64,000 nt of DNA, from contig NZ_CP012373.2 in NCBI RefSeq assembly GCF_001305575.3, positions 806,001 to 870,000 of the forward strand, in the 5' to 3' direction. The DNA comes from Beggiatoa leptomitoformis. Its GTDB lineage: Bacteria > Pseudomonadota > Gammaproteobacteria > Beggiatoales > Beggiatoaceae. The position numbers and the translations under genes were made by a program. The notes below the pieces were generated by a model that saw nothing but the letters and a program-made list of their open reading frames with translations, ran no database searches and was not told the origin of the DNA. Of the stretch, positions 50,170-58,854 are shown piece by piece (the stretch's first letter is position 1; the number at the start of each line of letters is the position of its first letter).

Positions 50170-51021
50170 ATGGAAGATAAACATTTGAACGGATTTAAAT
50201 CAAACGCAAAAATAGGTGTATATGTCGATGTTGCTAACGTTAACCGAAATGGCGGCTACGGAATGCAGTATGACGTGTTAAGGGAATTTGCTTGCCGAGA
50301 TTTTGCCGAAGCACTGCGTTTAAATGCCTATGTTAGTTTCGACGTGGAACGCGCTAGAGAGGATATTACTTATCGCAAAGGGATTAATAATTATTTCTCA
50401 GTCTTGCGTGAATATGGCTTTAAGGTCATTCAAAAAAATGTGAAATGGTATGAAGATGATAAGGGCAATCGTTATGGCAAGGCTAATGCCGATTTAGATA
50501 TGGCTGTCGATGCCTTGTTGCAATCACAAAATTTGGATCGAGTGTTATTAGTCACAGGGGATGGTGATTTTATTCAAGTTGTTCGCGCTTTACAAAATTA
50601 TGGTTGTCGTGTAGAAGTTGTTGCTTTTGAAAATATATCTAATGAGTTAAAACGGGAAGCTGATATGTTTTTATCGGGTTACTTGATTCCAAATTTACTC
50701 CCTGTTAAACGTAATATTGAAAATAATATCGAATGGGGTGCAATCGGTTCGGTTGTGCGTGGTTATTGTTCACATTATTATGACGATCGTGGGTTTGGAT
50801 TTATGCGGTATTTAGATCGCATTGCACCGGGTCTTTGGATTACGGATGCGCGCCATGATGAATCCCCTTATCGGGCGGCTTTTTTCCACGGTTCTAACTT
50901 GCCTGAGGAAGTTAATACGTCTCAACTGCCTAATCGGGATTTTATTTTTGAGTTTAGGTTAGAAGAATCAAAAAATAATAATAAAGACCCTGTTGCTATG
51001 AATATTCGTTTATTAGGATAA
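50170..51021 (+). CDS. NYN-domain nuclease fused to a cold-shock-like domain
   Basis: 283 residues. The N-terminal NYN (LabA/DUF88, PIN-like) domain (about 12-175) has the acidic metal-binding set: IGVYVDVANVNRNGG, KANADLDMAVDALL and VLLVTGDGDFIQVVRAL. The C-terminal 95 residues (about 190-283) read like a cold-shock/S1-type OB fold: IGSVVRGYCSHYYDDRGFGF, then AAFFHGSNLPE, then RDFIFEFRLEES and AMNIRLLG. These parallel the GxV..dkGfGFI, FFHxSdl and VxFel..g..A.nv pattern of CSPs. Such a layout suggests an RNA endonuclease with its own RNA-binding module. Stand-alone gene with a strong terminator after it. Confidence 0.75.
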   Translation: MEDKHLNGFKSNAKIGVYVDVANVNRNGGYGMQYDVLREFACRDFAEALRLNAYVSFDVERAREDITYRKGINNYFSVLREYGFKVIQKNVKWYEDDKGNRYGKANADLDMAVDALLQSQNLDRVLLVTGDGDFIQVVRALQNYGCRVEVVAFENISNELKREADMFLSGYLIPNLLPVKRNIENNIEWGAIGSVVRGYCSHYYDDRGFGFMRYLDRIAPGLWITDARHDESPYRAAFFHGSNLPEEVNTSQLPNRDFIFEFRLEESKNNNKDPVAMNIRLLG

Positions 51022-51057
51022 TTCGTCGCTATTTAGCCGACATGAGTTACATTGAAC

Positions 51058-51091
51058 ACCTCTGCAATATTTTATTTTGTAGAGGTTTTTT
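51058..51091 (+). terminator. Terminator after the NYN gene
   Basis: Stem ACCTCTGCAA (51058-51067) / TTGTAGAGGT (51077-51086), one G-T wobble, followed by a run of Ts. Confidence 0.8.
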
Positions 51092-51165
51092 ACTATTGTA
51101 ATAACAGCATTACTCGTGTTGAGATTAAGCAGCATAAAAATGATGGGTTTTTTGCACTTATCTGA

Positions 51166-51180
51166 TGTTACATTGTAACA
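51166..51180. promoter_or_regulatory. Zur-box-like palindrome upstream of zur-znuC
   Basis: TGTTAC-ATT-GTAACA, a perfect 15-bp palindrome 48 bp before the zur ATG. It follows the GTTAYAnTnTAAC form of gammaproteobacterial Zur operators (TGTTATAnTATAACA). Suggests zinc autoregulation of zur-znuC. Confidence 0.65.
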
Positions 51181-51228
51181 ATCATAAAACCTATTTTTCA
51201 GGTAGGTGTTCTGACTAAGGAATTTATC

Positions 51229-51732
51229 ATGTCTATAGCACTTTCCCCTTTAGCCTTTTCAGGTACATTACATGACCATCACCAATGTGTTGCACACGCA
51301 TTAAGCCAAGCAACACAATTGTGCCAACAGCGTGATGTGCGCTTAACCCCTTTGCGTCGACGTGTATTGGAATTGATCTGGTGTAGTCATAAACCCCTAG
51401 GGGCGTACACCATTTTAGAGAGTTTGCATGTAGATGAAGGGAGGCGGGCAGCACCACCAACGGTATATCGAGCGTTAGATTTTTTGTTGCAACAAGGCTT
51501 AATTCATAGAATTGCGTCTTTAAATGCCTTTATCGGTTGCATACATCCTGATAAATCGCATGTTGGACAATTTCTTATTTGTACCGAATGTGGAAACGCT
51601 GCTGAATTAGAAACGCCGCTCATTGCGGATGGTATCGCGTTACAAGCGAAAACATTAGGATTTTCTATTGAAAGTCAAGTAATTGAAATAATTGGGCATT
51701 GTGCTGTTTGTCAGCAACGTAAATCATCATGA
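51229..51732 (+). CDS. zur: Zinc uptake regulator Zur (Fur family)
   Basis: 167 residues. Winged helix (about 20-95) with RLTPLRRRVLELIWCSHKPLGAYTILESL (in parts) and APPTVYRALDFLLQQGLIHRI. C-terminal metal-binding half with HPDKSHVGQFLICTECGNAAEL and a second Cys pair in IGHCAVCQQ, the structural zinc site. The N-terminal His-Asp-His-His stretch is also seen in Zur proteins. Its stop overlaps znuC in an ATGA quartet, and a Zur-box-like palindrome lies in front, which together favour Zur over Fur or PerR. Confidence 0.9.
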   Translation: MSIALSPLAFSGTLHDHHQCVAHALSQATQLCQQRDVRLTPLRRRVLELIWCSHKPLGAYTILESLHVDEGRRAAPPTVYRALDFLLQQGLIHRIASLNAFIGCIHPDKSHVGQFLICTECGNAAELETPLIADGIALQAKTLGFSIESQVIEIIGHCAVCQQRKSS

Positions 51733-52556
51733 ATATACCTTCTTCCACCTTAGTAGAAGTCCAAAATATCCAAATGGATTTTCACTACCATACGGCGTTA
51801 AAAGATGTTTCTTTAGCAGTAAAACGTGGCGAAATTGTTACGTTAATTGGCCCTAATGGCGCGGGTAAATCCACCTTAGTTAAAGTTATTCTGGGGTTAT
51901 TAACGCCTCAAAAAGGACAGGTTTTTCGCCAAGCGGGTATTAAAATTGGTTATATGCCACAACGTTTAAGTGTGGATATGGCTCTACCCCTCACCGTAGA
52001 ACGCTTTTTACGTCTTAGTGGGATAACGCAATTAGCCACCATTCAAGCAGTATTGGCTGAGGTTGGTGCATCTGCGGTTTTACAACGTCCTTTACAACAT
52101 GTTTCAGGGGGCGAATTACAACGGGTACTTTTAGCGCGTGCCTTGTTACGTTATCCCGATTTATTAGTATTGGATGAACCTATTCAAGGTGTGGATGTCG
52201 GTGGACAGTATGAGTTATATGATTTGATTAGTCGGATTCGCACCCAACGTGGTTGTGGCGTATTGATGGTTTCGCATGATTTACATATTGTTATGGCAGC
52301 GACTGACCATGTTGTCTGTCTGAATCAACACATTTGTTGTTCAGGACATCCCGGTATTGTCAGCCGTCACCCTGCTTATTTATCCTTATTCGGGGCGCGT
52401 CCTGCCCGTGATTTAGCCTTTTATACCCATCATCATCATTGTGCAGAACATACGGTTAATGAAGAGAATATTCCTATCACAGAAGAGAGCGTTTTGCCCG
52501 CTAATGAGCAATCTATTCATCCGTTGCATTCCGCAGTTGTCATTACAAAAGACTAA
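51729..52556 (+). CDS. znuC: Zinc ABC transporter ATP-binding protein ZnuC
   Basis: ATPase for high-affinity zinc import. 275 residues. Walker A GPNGAGKST, signature VSGGELQRVLLARALL, Walker B LLVLDEPIQGVD (typical ZnuC, with Gln-Gly-Val-Asp) and switch His in MVSHDLHIVMAATD. The C-terminal tail is His-rich (YTHHHHCAEH), common in ZnuC. The permease znuB and binding protein znuA are missing: a bidirectional terminator and the convergent nifA follow directly. Confidence 0.92.
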   Translation: MNIPSSTLVEVQNIQMDFHYHTALKDVSLAVKRGEIVTLIGPNGAGKSTLVKVILGLLTPQKGQVFRQAGIKIGYMPQRLSVDMALPLTVERFLRLSGITQLATIQAVLAEVGASAVLQRPLQHVSGGELQRVLLARALLRYPDLLVLDEPIQGVDVGGQYELYDLISRIRTQRGCGVLMVSHDLHIVMAATDHVVCLNQHICCSGHPGIVSRHPAYLSLFGARPARDLAFYTHHHHCAEHTVNEENIPITEESVLPANEQSIHPLHSAVVITKD

Positions 52557-52587
52557 ATAATAAGAACTTAAATATTAATTAGAAAAC

Positions 52588-52614
52588 AAGGTTGGGTTAG
52601 AACAACCCAACCTT
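52588..52614. terminator. Bidirectional terminator between znuC and nifA
   Basis: Perfect 11-bp stem AAGGTTGGGTT (52588-52598) / AACCCAACCTT (52604-52614), loop AGAAC, with AAAA before and TTTT after. It serves both convergent genes. Confidence 0.85.
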
Positions 52615-52621
52615 TTCGCAT

Positions 52622-54196
52622 TTAAATATTACGCAATTTAATATTTAAGGTTTGAATACGATAGGCAATTTGGCGCGGGGTCATATTGAGTAAACGCGCA
52701 GCTTTTGCTTGTACCCAACCAGCTTGTTCTAAAGCAGCAATCACCCGTTCACGCTCATCAATTGATTCATCATTTAAATCAACCTTTGTCAAAGCATTAG
52801 CATTATTATCGTTAGTCACGACGGGCATGGTGAGCTTTTCTTCCAAACCCGTCATGCTGATAATTGAACGGTCGATTAAATCACCTTCACACATAATTGC
52901 CGCTCGTTCTAAACAGTTCTCCAACTCACGAACATTACCCGGCCAATCATGACGCATGAGCAAACGGATAGCACTATCGGTTAACTCCAGCTTACGTCCT
53001 TGCATTTTGGCAATTTTGGCAATCAGAAAATGAGCCAATTCAGGAATGTCTTCAATCCGCTCACGCATAGGTGGCAGGCGAATAGGCATGACATTGAGAC
53101 GATAGTATAAGTCTTCGCGAAACTCGTTATTTTCTACCGCATCTTCTAAATTAACATTTGTTGCCGCAATCACCCGCACATCAACCTTTATCGTGCGTGT
53201 CCCCCCGATGCGTTCTAATTCACCTTCTTGTAAAACCCGCAATAATTTTGCTTGAAAAGTTGGGGAAATTTCGCCAATTTCGTCTAAAAACAGTGTTCCG
53301 CCATCTGCTCGTTCAAAACGCCCTTTATGTTGGTTAATCGCGCCACTAAATGCCCCCTTTTCATGCCCAAATAACTCAGATTCTAAAAGGTTTTCTGGAA
53401 GTGCGGCACAGTTGACTTTAATAAACGCAGCGGTATGGCGTGGGGAGTTGTAATGAATTGCGTTGGCTATCAGCTCTTTCCCTGTACCCGATTCACCACG
53501 AATTAAAACGGTTGTGTTCCATTTAGCAACTTGGCGTACCATTTCAAATACCCGTTGCATGGTTGGCGAATGTCCAACTACATTATCAAAGGTATATTGT
53601 CCACGCACAGTCTGGCGCAAACGGTCGCGCTCGTCAGTGAGGTCACGACGTTCTCGGGCGATTTCATTGGCAAAACGGACACTTTGAGCGATGAGCTGCG
53701 CGACCATCTCCATAAAGCGCGTGCGCTCATGTAGGAGACGGTCGTGCGTACAGGGCTGGGCGGCAAGTACACCGACTAGCTCTTGGTTAATGTGAATCGG
53801 TATGCCTATAAAAGGGAGATGCCGTTCATACAACCCCAAACGGTCTAAAAAACGAGCATCGTCGCCCGCTCGTTCAACAACGATGGTTTTGTTGAGTTGC
53901 ATCACTGAGCCAATAATCCCTTCCCCCACGCGATAGCGGAATTTAGGGGGTTGTTGTTTGTCACCCGCATAAACGGCATTGACAGACAACTCCCCGTCAT
54001 CAGTACGCAGTGTGACTACCCCATACTGCATCCCTGCATAATGGTGTAGATGCTTGAGTACTTCTTCTAGCGTTTCTTCTAGGTTGAGGGAACGGCTTAA
54101 CACCTTGCCCACTTGGAACAAGGCTTCTAGCTCAGATTCGATTAGGTTAGCACGGTTGTTTAATAAGGTTACGTCTTGATCGTTTTTTGAATCCAC
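52622..54196 (-). CDS. nifA: Nif-specific transcriptional activator NifA
   Basis: Sigma-54 enhancer-binding protein that activates nif promoters at TGT-N10-ACA. 524 residues from a GTG that directly abuts the nifL stop, so translation is coupled. GAF domain (about 25-180), AAA+ domain with Walker A GESGTGKE (234-241), sigma-54 contact loop GAFSGA (281-286; the usual form is GAFTGA), Walker B TLFLDEIGE (301-309), and a C-terminal HTH (AALEQAGWVQAKAARLLNMTPRQIAYRI in parts). There is no Cys-rich interdomain linker, so it is the NifL-controlled, not the oxygen-sensitive, type. The usual Thr is Ser in the loop, noted separately. Confidence 0.94.
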   Translation of the reverse strand: MDSKNDQDVTLLNNRANLIESELEALFQVGKVLSRSLNLEETLEEVLKHLHHYAGMQYGVVTLRTDDGELSVNAVYAGDKQQPPKFRYRVGEGIIGSVMQLNKTIVVERAGDDARFLDRLGLYERHLPFIGIPIHINQELVGVLAAQPCTHDRLLHERTRFMEMVAQLIAQSVRFANEIARERRDLTDERDRLRQTVRGQYTFDNVVGHSPTMQRVFEMVRQVAKWNTTVLIRGESGTGKELIANAIHYNSPRHTAAFIKVNCAALPENLLESELFGHEKGAFSGAINQHKGRFERADGGTLFLDEIGEISPTFQAKLLRVLQEGELERIGGTRTIKVDVRVIAATNVNLEDAVENNEFREDLYYRLNVMPIRLPPMRERIEDIPELAHFLIAKIAKMQGRKLELTDSAIRLLMRHDWPGNVRELENCLERAAIMCEGDLIDRSIISMTGLEEKLTMPVVTNDNNANALTKVDLNDESIDERERVIAALEQAGWVQAKAARLLNMTPRQIAYRIQTLNIKLRNI

Positions 54197-55867
54197 TTAT
54201 ACCGCTTCCCGATAACGCACACTTGGAAACTGAACAATAAACCGACATCCCGTTTCATAGTCTGGATCGATCCGTATTGTCCCCGCATGGAGGTTGACGA
54301 CTTCTTGTACAGCGGTTAGTCCTAAGCCTGCACTGCGGTGTGCTTTACCTTTAGTGGTAAAGAACGGTTCAAAGACTTTCAAACGAAGGTGTTCAGGAAT
54401 ACCAGGTCCTGTATCTTCTACGATAATCCTGAGCATTCCCTCTTCGGTTACTGCGGTATGAACGCGCAGTTCGGATAGTTTACCACGATTATCTTGCATA
54501 GCGTCTAAAGCATTATCTATCAGATGTTTAAATAAACTTCTCAAGCGACCTATCCGACCGAGCATGGGGGGTAATATTGGGGTTGGATCCCAATCAACAA
54601 CGACACCATTGGCTAGAAAACGGCTGGTAGAAAGGGTTAACACATCGCGGAGCAGTTCGTTTAAATTAACAGGTACAATAGCCTCTGTTGTTAAACTGGG
54701 GGTGCTTTGCCGTAAGTTATCAATCGCTTGCTCAGCGGCTGATAAGGCGTTTTTCAGCGCGTCACACAGAGGATCGGCAGAGCCTTTAGCTTCGGAACGT
54801 CGTTCCAGCATACCAACTGCCGCCGCAATCATATTGATTGGACCTTGAAATTGATGGATAGCACCCGTTAGGGTTTCACGCATATTTTCAATAACTTCAC
54901 CCTCTGCCAATAATGCCCGTAAGGCATTCATGCGAACTTCTTCTTGGCGGTGTTTCAACTCGGTTATTTCCTTAGCCACTAATAAAAAATAACTTTCTTT
55001 CCTCACTTCAAAAAACGCATCAGCACTGCTATCACGTTCTCTAAACCATGTGCCAGCACAAACAAACCAGCGGGGTTGGCGATTACCGCCCATATCTAGG
55101 CTTACTTCTTGGTCTTCAAAACTCCCATCGTTAGTCACTAAATCTTTCCAATCATTGCCTAACGCACCTTTAAGAGCGGTTAAAAAGAGTTGTGCAGGTT
55201 CTAATCCGCGTAAATCGCCGACTAATTTTTTATACTCATGATTATCCAACACCACTTTTTCATGGTCATTTAATAAGGCAATCACGACAGGCGCGGAATC
55301 GACAACGGATTCAATCAAGGCCTTCTGGCTTTTTACCTTTTGTTCAAGGTGATAAACATCGGTCATATCGCGATGCATACCCAGATAATAAGCCGTTGCT
55401 CCCTGCTTATTCAGCACAGGGGCTATAATGACTTCCGCAAGATAACGCTCGCCATTTTCTCGGCGATTGACCAACATACCTGTCCATGGTTTATGTTGTT
55501 GCAATCTTCCCCAGAGCGTTTTGTAAACAAGAGAAGGGGTTTTATGGTCAGAAAGGGCTGATTCCTTTTTGCCAATAATATGATCCATTTGATAACCAGT
55601 TACTTGTTCAAATGCTGGATTTGCATATAGAATTTTTGCTTCCAAGTCAGTAATTGAAATAGCCACTTGTGCTTGTTCAACGGCTTCAAAAAACAGACGC
55701 GGTGGTAATGCAGTGTCATTATTAGTCACGGCACTTTTAAACAGGTCTAGGATTTCTAATGGAACACCTTCAGGCGGATTCGCTAAAAAGGCCTCTATTG
55801 CATCCGTTAATGTATTTAATCGGGTAGAAAGTAATTGCTTAGTCATTTTTTCTTGTGGTTCACTCAT
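54197..55867 (-). CDS. nifL: Nitrogen fixation negative regulator NifL
   Basis: FAD-redox and nitrogen sensor that holds NifA inactive under oxygen or fixed nitrogen. About 556 residues from ATG 55867 (ATG 55879 is possible). Two PAS domains: PAS1 (about 55-170), with ANPAFEQVTGYQMDHIIGKKE and the HKPWTG and YLGMHRDMTD segments of FAD-binding NifL PAS1, and PAS2 (about 185-310). A histidine-kinase-like H region AIHQFQGPINMIAAAVGML follows, then an ATPase domain with LIDNALDAMQ, EDTGPGIPEHLR and SAGLGLTAVQEVV. The kinase is thought to be non-phosphorylating in this family. Its upstream gap (55880-56035) has no sigma-54 motif, so transcription probably uses a housekeeping promoter. Confidence 0.92.
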   Translation of the reverse strand: MSEPQEKMTKQLLSTRLNTLTDAIEAFLANPPEGVPLEILDLFKSAVTNNDTALPPRLFFEAVEQAQVAISITDLEAKILYANPAFEQVTGYQMDHIIGKKESALSDHKTPSLVYKTLWGRLQQHKPWTGMLVNRRENGERYLAEVIIAPVLNKQGATAYYLGMHRDMTDVYHLEQKVKSQKALIESVVDSAPVVIALLNDHEKVVLDNHEYKKLVGDLRGLEPAQLFLTALKGALGNDWKDLVTNDGSFEDQEVSLDMGGNRQPRWFVCAGTWFRERDSSADAFFEVRKESYFLLVAKEITELKHRQEEVRMNALRALLAEGEVIENMRETLTGAIHQFQGPINMIAAAVGMLERRSEAKGSADPLCDALKNALSAAEQAIDNLRQSTPSLTTEAIVPVNLNELLRDVLTLSTSRFLANGVVVDWDPTPILPPMLGRIGRLRSLFKHLIDNALDAMQDNRGKLSELRVHTAVTEEGMLRIIVEDTGPGIPEHLRLKVFEPFFTTKGKAHRSAGLGLTAVQEVVNLHAGTIRIDPDYETGCRFIVQFPSVRYREAV

Positions 55868-56035
55868 TATTAACACCATCCCTAAACAGGGTGATTTGTT
55901 TCTTGCAGAAACATATCTATCTTATTAGATTTTTATGTAAATTTGTAATGCAATGATTAACACTGTAAATCATTCAAATGGGATGTTTTAATGGACACCT
56001 TGTCAACAACAAGAAAAAATAACTATCTTTTTAGC

Positions 56036-56072
56036 CAAAAAAACAGGGCATTACAGAGCTTCTGTAATGCCC
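56036..56072 (-). terminator. Terminator at the end of the rnf operon
   Basis: Perfect 12-bp stem GGGCATTACAGA (56046-56057) / TCTGTAATGCCC (56061-56072) followed on the minus strand by TTTTTTT. It separates rnf from nifLA transcription. Confidence 0.9.
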
Positions 56073-56081
56073 AATAGTTAA

Positions 56082-56366
56082 TTAATCATCGTCATCATCA
56101 TCGTCATCCCGATCTCGTCTTTTAACCGTTTTAGGGTCGGCAATGATAGGGCGATAAATTTCTACACGATCGCTTTCTTGTAGCGTCATGTCTAAACCAA
56201 CAATCTTTCCATACACACCCACTTTTTGTTTTTCTAAATCGATGTGTGGAAAGCGTTTTAGAATACCCGATAAATTAATGGCTTCTTCAACAGAACTTCC
56301 ATCAGGCACTTCAAGGCGCAACCAAACTTGTTGATTTGCATCTGCATAAGCAATTCCTACATTCAT
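56082..56366 (-). CDS. rnfH: RnfH family protein
   Basis: 94 residues, ubiquitin-like beta-grasp RnfH. Motifs: VGIAYADANQQVWLRLEVPD, SGILKRFPHIDLEKQKVGVYGK, and LQESDRVEIYRPIIADPK, typical of the family. The C-terminus ends in a run of eight Asp after KRRDR. RnfH accompanies Rnf operons of diazotrophs and toxin-antitoxin modules; its function is not established. Last gene of the operon, 24 nt after rnfE. Confidence 0.9.
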   Translation of the reverse strand: MNVGIAYADANQQVWLRLEVPDGSSVEEAINLSGILKRFPHIDLEKQKVGVYGKIVGLDMTLQESDRVEIYRPIIADPKTVKRRDRDDDDDDDD

Positions 56367-56390
56367 ACAGTGTTCACCTGTTGTATAAAA

Positions 56391-57074
56391 TTAAGTTGCG
56401 GATGTTTCCACGGAGTCTAAGATTGGTGCAACGGTCGTTTTGGCACGTGTTTCCCAAACCCGTTTTGCTGCGATTAAAAACCCCATTACTAAAAAACCAC
56501 CGGGGGGCAATATCATGAGCAAATAACCTTTGTAATCAGGAATAATTGTCATTTCTAAGAAGGAAAAACTTTGTCCTAACAGCAAAGAGGCTTGGGAAAA
56601 TAATGTGCCGCTTCCAATTACTTCACGAATCGCCCCCATGACAGTCAACATCATGGTAAATCCTAACCCCATTGCAAATCCGTCAACGATTGATGCCGAA
56701 ATGGTATTGCGGGAGGCGAATGATTCTGCTCGTCCCAAAATCACGCAGTTGGTTACAATTAAAGGGATAAACAAGCCCAAAACTTTGTAGAGGTCATGTA
56801 AAAACGCATTAATCGCCATGTCAATGACCGTAACAACAGCCGCAATGAGTACGATAAAAACAGGAATGCGTACTTCAGGCGTTACAATATCACGGACTAA
56901 CGCAATCACCAGATTGGTTAGAATCAGTACTAATAAGGTGGATAAGCCCATGCCCAATCCATTGGTTGCCGTTGTTGTAACCGCAAGGGTTGGACAAAGG
57001 GCTAATTGTTGCGCAAGTACAGGATTATTATCCCAAATACCATCACGCATAATTTTACCGTAGTTAGTTGCCAT
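56391..57074 (-). CDS. rnfE: Rnf electron transport complex subunit RnfE
   Basis: 227 residues from ATG 57074 (start MATNYGKIMRDGIWDNNPV). Integral membrane subunit with about six helices, homologous to Rnf[60 protein letters not shown] (conserved Cys that ligates an intramembrane cluster with RnfA), and GAIREVIGSGTLF. The start overlaps the rnfG end by 11 nt. It resembles, but is not identical to, a second rnfE at the right window edge. Confidence 0.95.
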   Translation of the reverse strand: MATNYGKIMRDGIWDNNPVLAQQLALCPTLAVTTTATNGLGMGLSTLLVLILTNLVIALVRDIVTPEVRIPVFIVLIAAVVTVIDMAINAFLHDLYKVLGLFIPLIVTNCVILGRAESFASRNTISASIVDGFAMGLGFTMMLTVMGAIREVIGSGTLFSQASLLLGQSFSFLEMTIIPDYKGYLLMILPPGGFLVMGFLIAAKRVWETRAKTTVAPILDSVETSAT

Positions 57075-57744
57075 GACTGCTTTCTCCTGTGGGTACTGTC
57101 CCCTCAGCAACGGGTTTATTAACGGCCGCTAAAATGTCGGCTTTCTTCAATGCATAAAAATCTAAACAGTCTTTCACAGCATGAACCACACCGCGTGGGG
57201 TAATGGTCGCGCCTGTGAATTGGTCAAAAATGCCACCATCTTTCTTGACTTTCCAACCCTTTTCATCAGGGCTACTCAACGATTTACCTGTAAAGCTATT
57301 AATCCAATCAGATTTACTCGCTTCAATCTTGTCACCCAATCCGGGGGTTTCTTTATGGGCTAACGTCCGCACACCTAAGACATTGCCGTCTTTATCTATG
57401 CCTATGATGATATTAATTGCACCTGCATAGCCATTGCCTGCGGTTTCAAAAGCAATACCTGTTAACACACCTTCTTTTTTAGCAACATAGATTTGACGTG
57501 TAGAACCATCAGCCAGTGGTATTTCAACGGCATCTTTTAAAAAATCATTGTCATGAATAGATGCGGGGAGAACTTGCTCAATAGACGCTTGTTTCTCTGC
57601 GGCTTTTGCCTTTGCAATGGGTTCGTGGGTTTCAACGTTAGCAACCACCAAAATAGCACTGGCTAACAAACCAACACTACCCAATAAACCACTGTGGTAG
57701 CCGATACGATTACGATAGCTGGGGTTTTTAATACCTTTTGTCAT
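57064..57744 (-). CDS. rnfG: Rnf complex subunit RnfG
   Basis: 226 residues. One membrane helix (GLLGSVGLLASAILVVANV, about 18-36) and a periplasmic FMN domain. FMN is covalently linked to a Thr in the motif DQFTGATITPRGVV (S/T-G-A-T-x-T form). ETPGLGDKIEASKSDWINSFTGKSL (in parts) is also conserved. Located between rnfD (11-nt gap) and rnfE (overlap). Confidence 0.95.
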   Translation of the reverse strand: MTKGIKNPSYRNRIGYHSGLLGSVGLLASAILVVANVETHEPIAKAKAAEKQASIEQVLPASIHDNDFLKDAVEIPLADGSTRQIYVAKKEGVLTGIAFETAGNGYAGAINIIIGIDKDGNVLGVRTLAHKETPGLGDKIEASKSDWINSFTGKSLSSPDEKGWKVKKDGGIFDQFTGATITPRGVVHAVKDCLDFYALKKADILAAVNKPVAEGTVPTGESSHGN

Positions 57745-57755
57745 GATTTCCCTCG

Positions 57756-58832
57756 TTAAGAACGTGAGCTAACGTCAATGGGTTTGCCGCGATAGGTTCG
57801 ACCATAAATACGGGGGCGAACATAATGGTCTATTAAAGGCGCGAGGGCATTCATCAATAGCACAGCAAAACCCACTCCTTCAGGGAAACCGCCCCACGTC
57901 CGAATGGTATATTCAATCACACCAATACCGACCCCAAAGAGAATTTGTCCCATTTTACTGGAAGGCGAAGTGACATAATCCGTTGCAATAAAGAAAGCGG
58001 CTAACATTGCGCCACCATTTAGAACATGATACAGACCATCGGTATATCTATCGGGATTTATAAAGCTAAATAAGGTTGCCAACACCAATGAAGTTAGGAG
58101 CATTGAAACAGGAATATGCCAAGTAATGACTCGTTTATAAATGAGGTATAAACCACCCAATAAAATTAACAGCGCGGAGGTTTCTCCTAAACTGCCACTC
58201 GTCCAACCCAGAAAAGAATATAACGGGTTATAGTCTTGTAAAACATGGGGAACTGTTTGATGTAACGTCAATTCTGTTTTAACATGTCCTAAAGGTGTTG
58301 CACCGCTAAAACCATCGATATTAGGAATACTACCGCCAAAAGTAATGCCTAAACTGCTTAAAAGTCCGGGCGCGTTCTCAGAAAATAAGGGGGTTGGATG
58401 AATCCATGTTGTCATTTCTACAGGAAAGGCTATCAACAGCATAACCCGTGCTAACATCGCAGGATTAAAAATATTTTGTCCCAAACCACCAAACAAATGC
58501 TTGCCGATACCTAACGCAAATACCACCCCAACAACAGCAATCCACCAAGGGGCCCAAGGCGGTAAAGTCAAGGCAATAAGCCAACCTGTCAGCACAGCAG
58601 AACCATCATTTAAAAATGGTTTGATAGGCTTGCCCATCAAGTACAAACAGGCTGCTTCAGTCGCTAATGCTGCTGCTAGTGAAACTAGCAATAATAAAAG
58701 GGCAGACCAGCCAAACAAAATAATGCCAAATACCGTCGCTGGAATGAGTGCGTAAATAACTTGACGCATCACAATTGCTACTGTGGTAGGCGCGTGGGTG
58801 TGAGGACCACTCACAATAATCTCAGGATTCAT
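57756..58832 (-). CDS. rnfD: Rnf complex subunit RnfD
   Basis: 358 residues, membrane subunit with about ten helices and a covalently bound FMN at Thr in FSGATPLGH. Other marks: DGSAVLTGWLIALTLPPWAPWW, KHLFGGLGQNIFNPAMLARVMLLIAFP (in parts), SPSSKMGQILFGVGIGVI, and a C-terminal AVLLMNALAPLIDHYVRP. Part of rnfABCDGEH. Confidence 0.95.
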   Translation of the reverse strand: MNPEIIVSGPHTHAPTTVAIVMRQVIYALIPATVFGIILFGWSALLLLLVSLAAALATEAACLYLMGKPIKPFLNDGSAVLTGWLIALTLPPWAPWWIAVVGVVFALGIGKHLFGGLGQNIFNPAMLARVMLLIAFPVEMTTWIHPTPLFSENAPGLLSSLGITFGGSIPNIDGFSGATPLGHVKTELTLHQTVPHVLQDYNPLYSFLGWTSGSLGETSALLILLGGLYLIYKRVITWHIPVSMLLTSLVLATLFSFINPDRYTDGLYHVLNGGAMLAAFFIATDYVTSPSSKMGQILFGVGIGVIEYTIRTWGGFPEGVGFAVLLMNALAPLIDHYVRPRIYGRTYRGKPIDVSSRS

Positions 58833-58854
58833 AACTCTACTCCAGTAAGCATAC

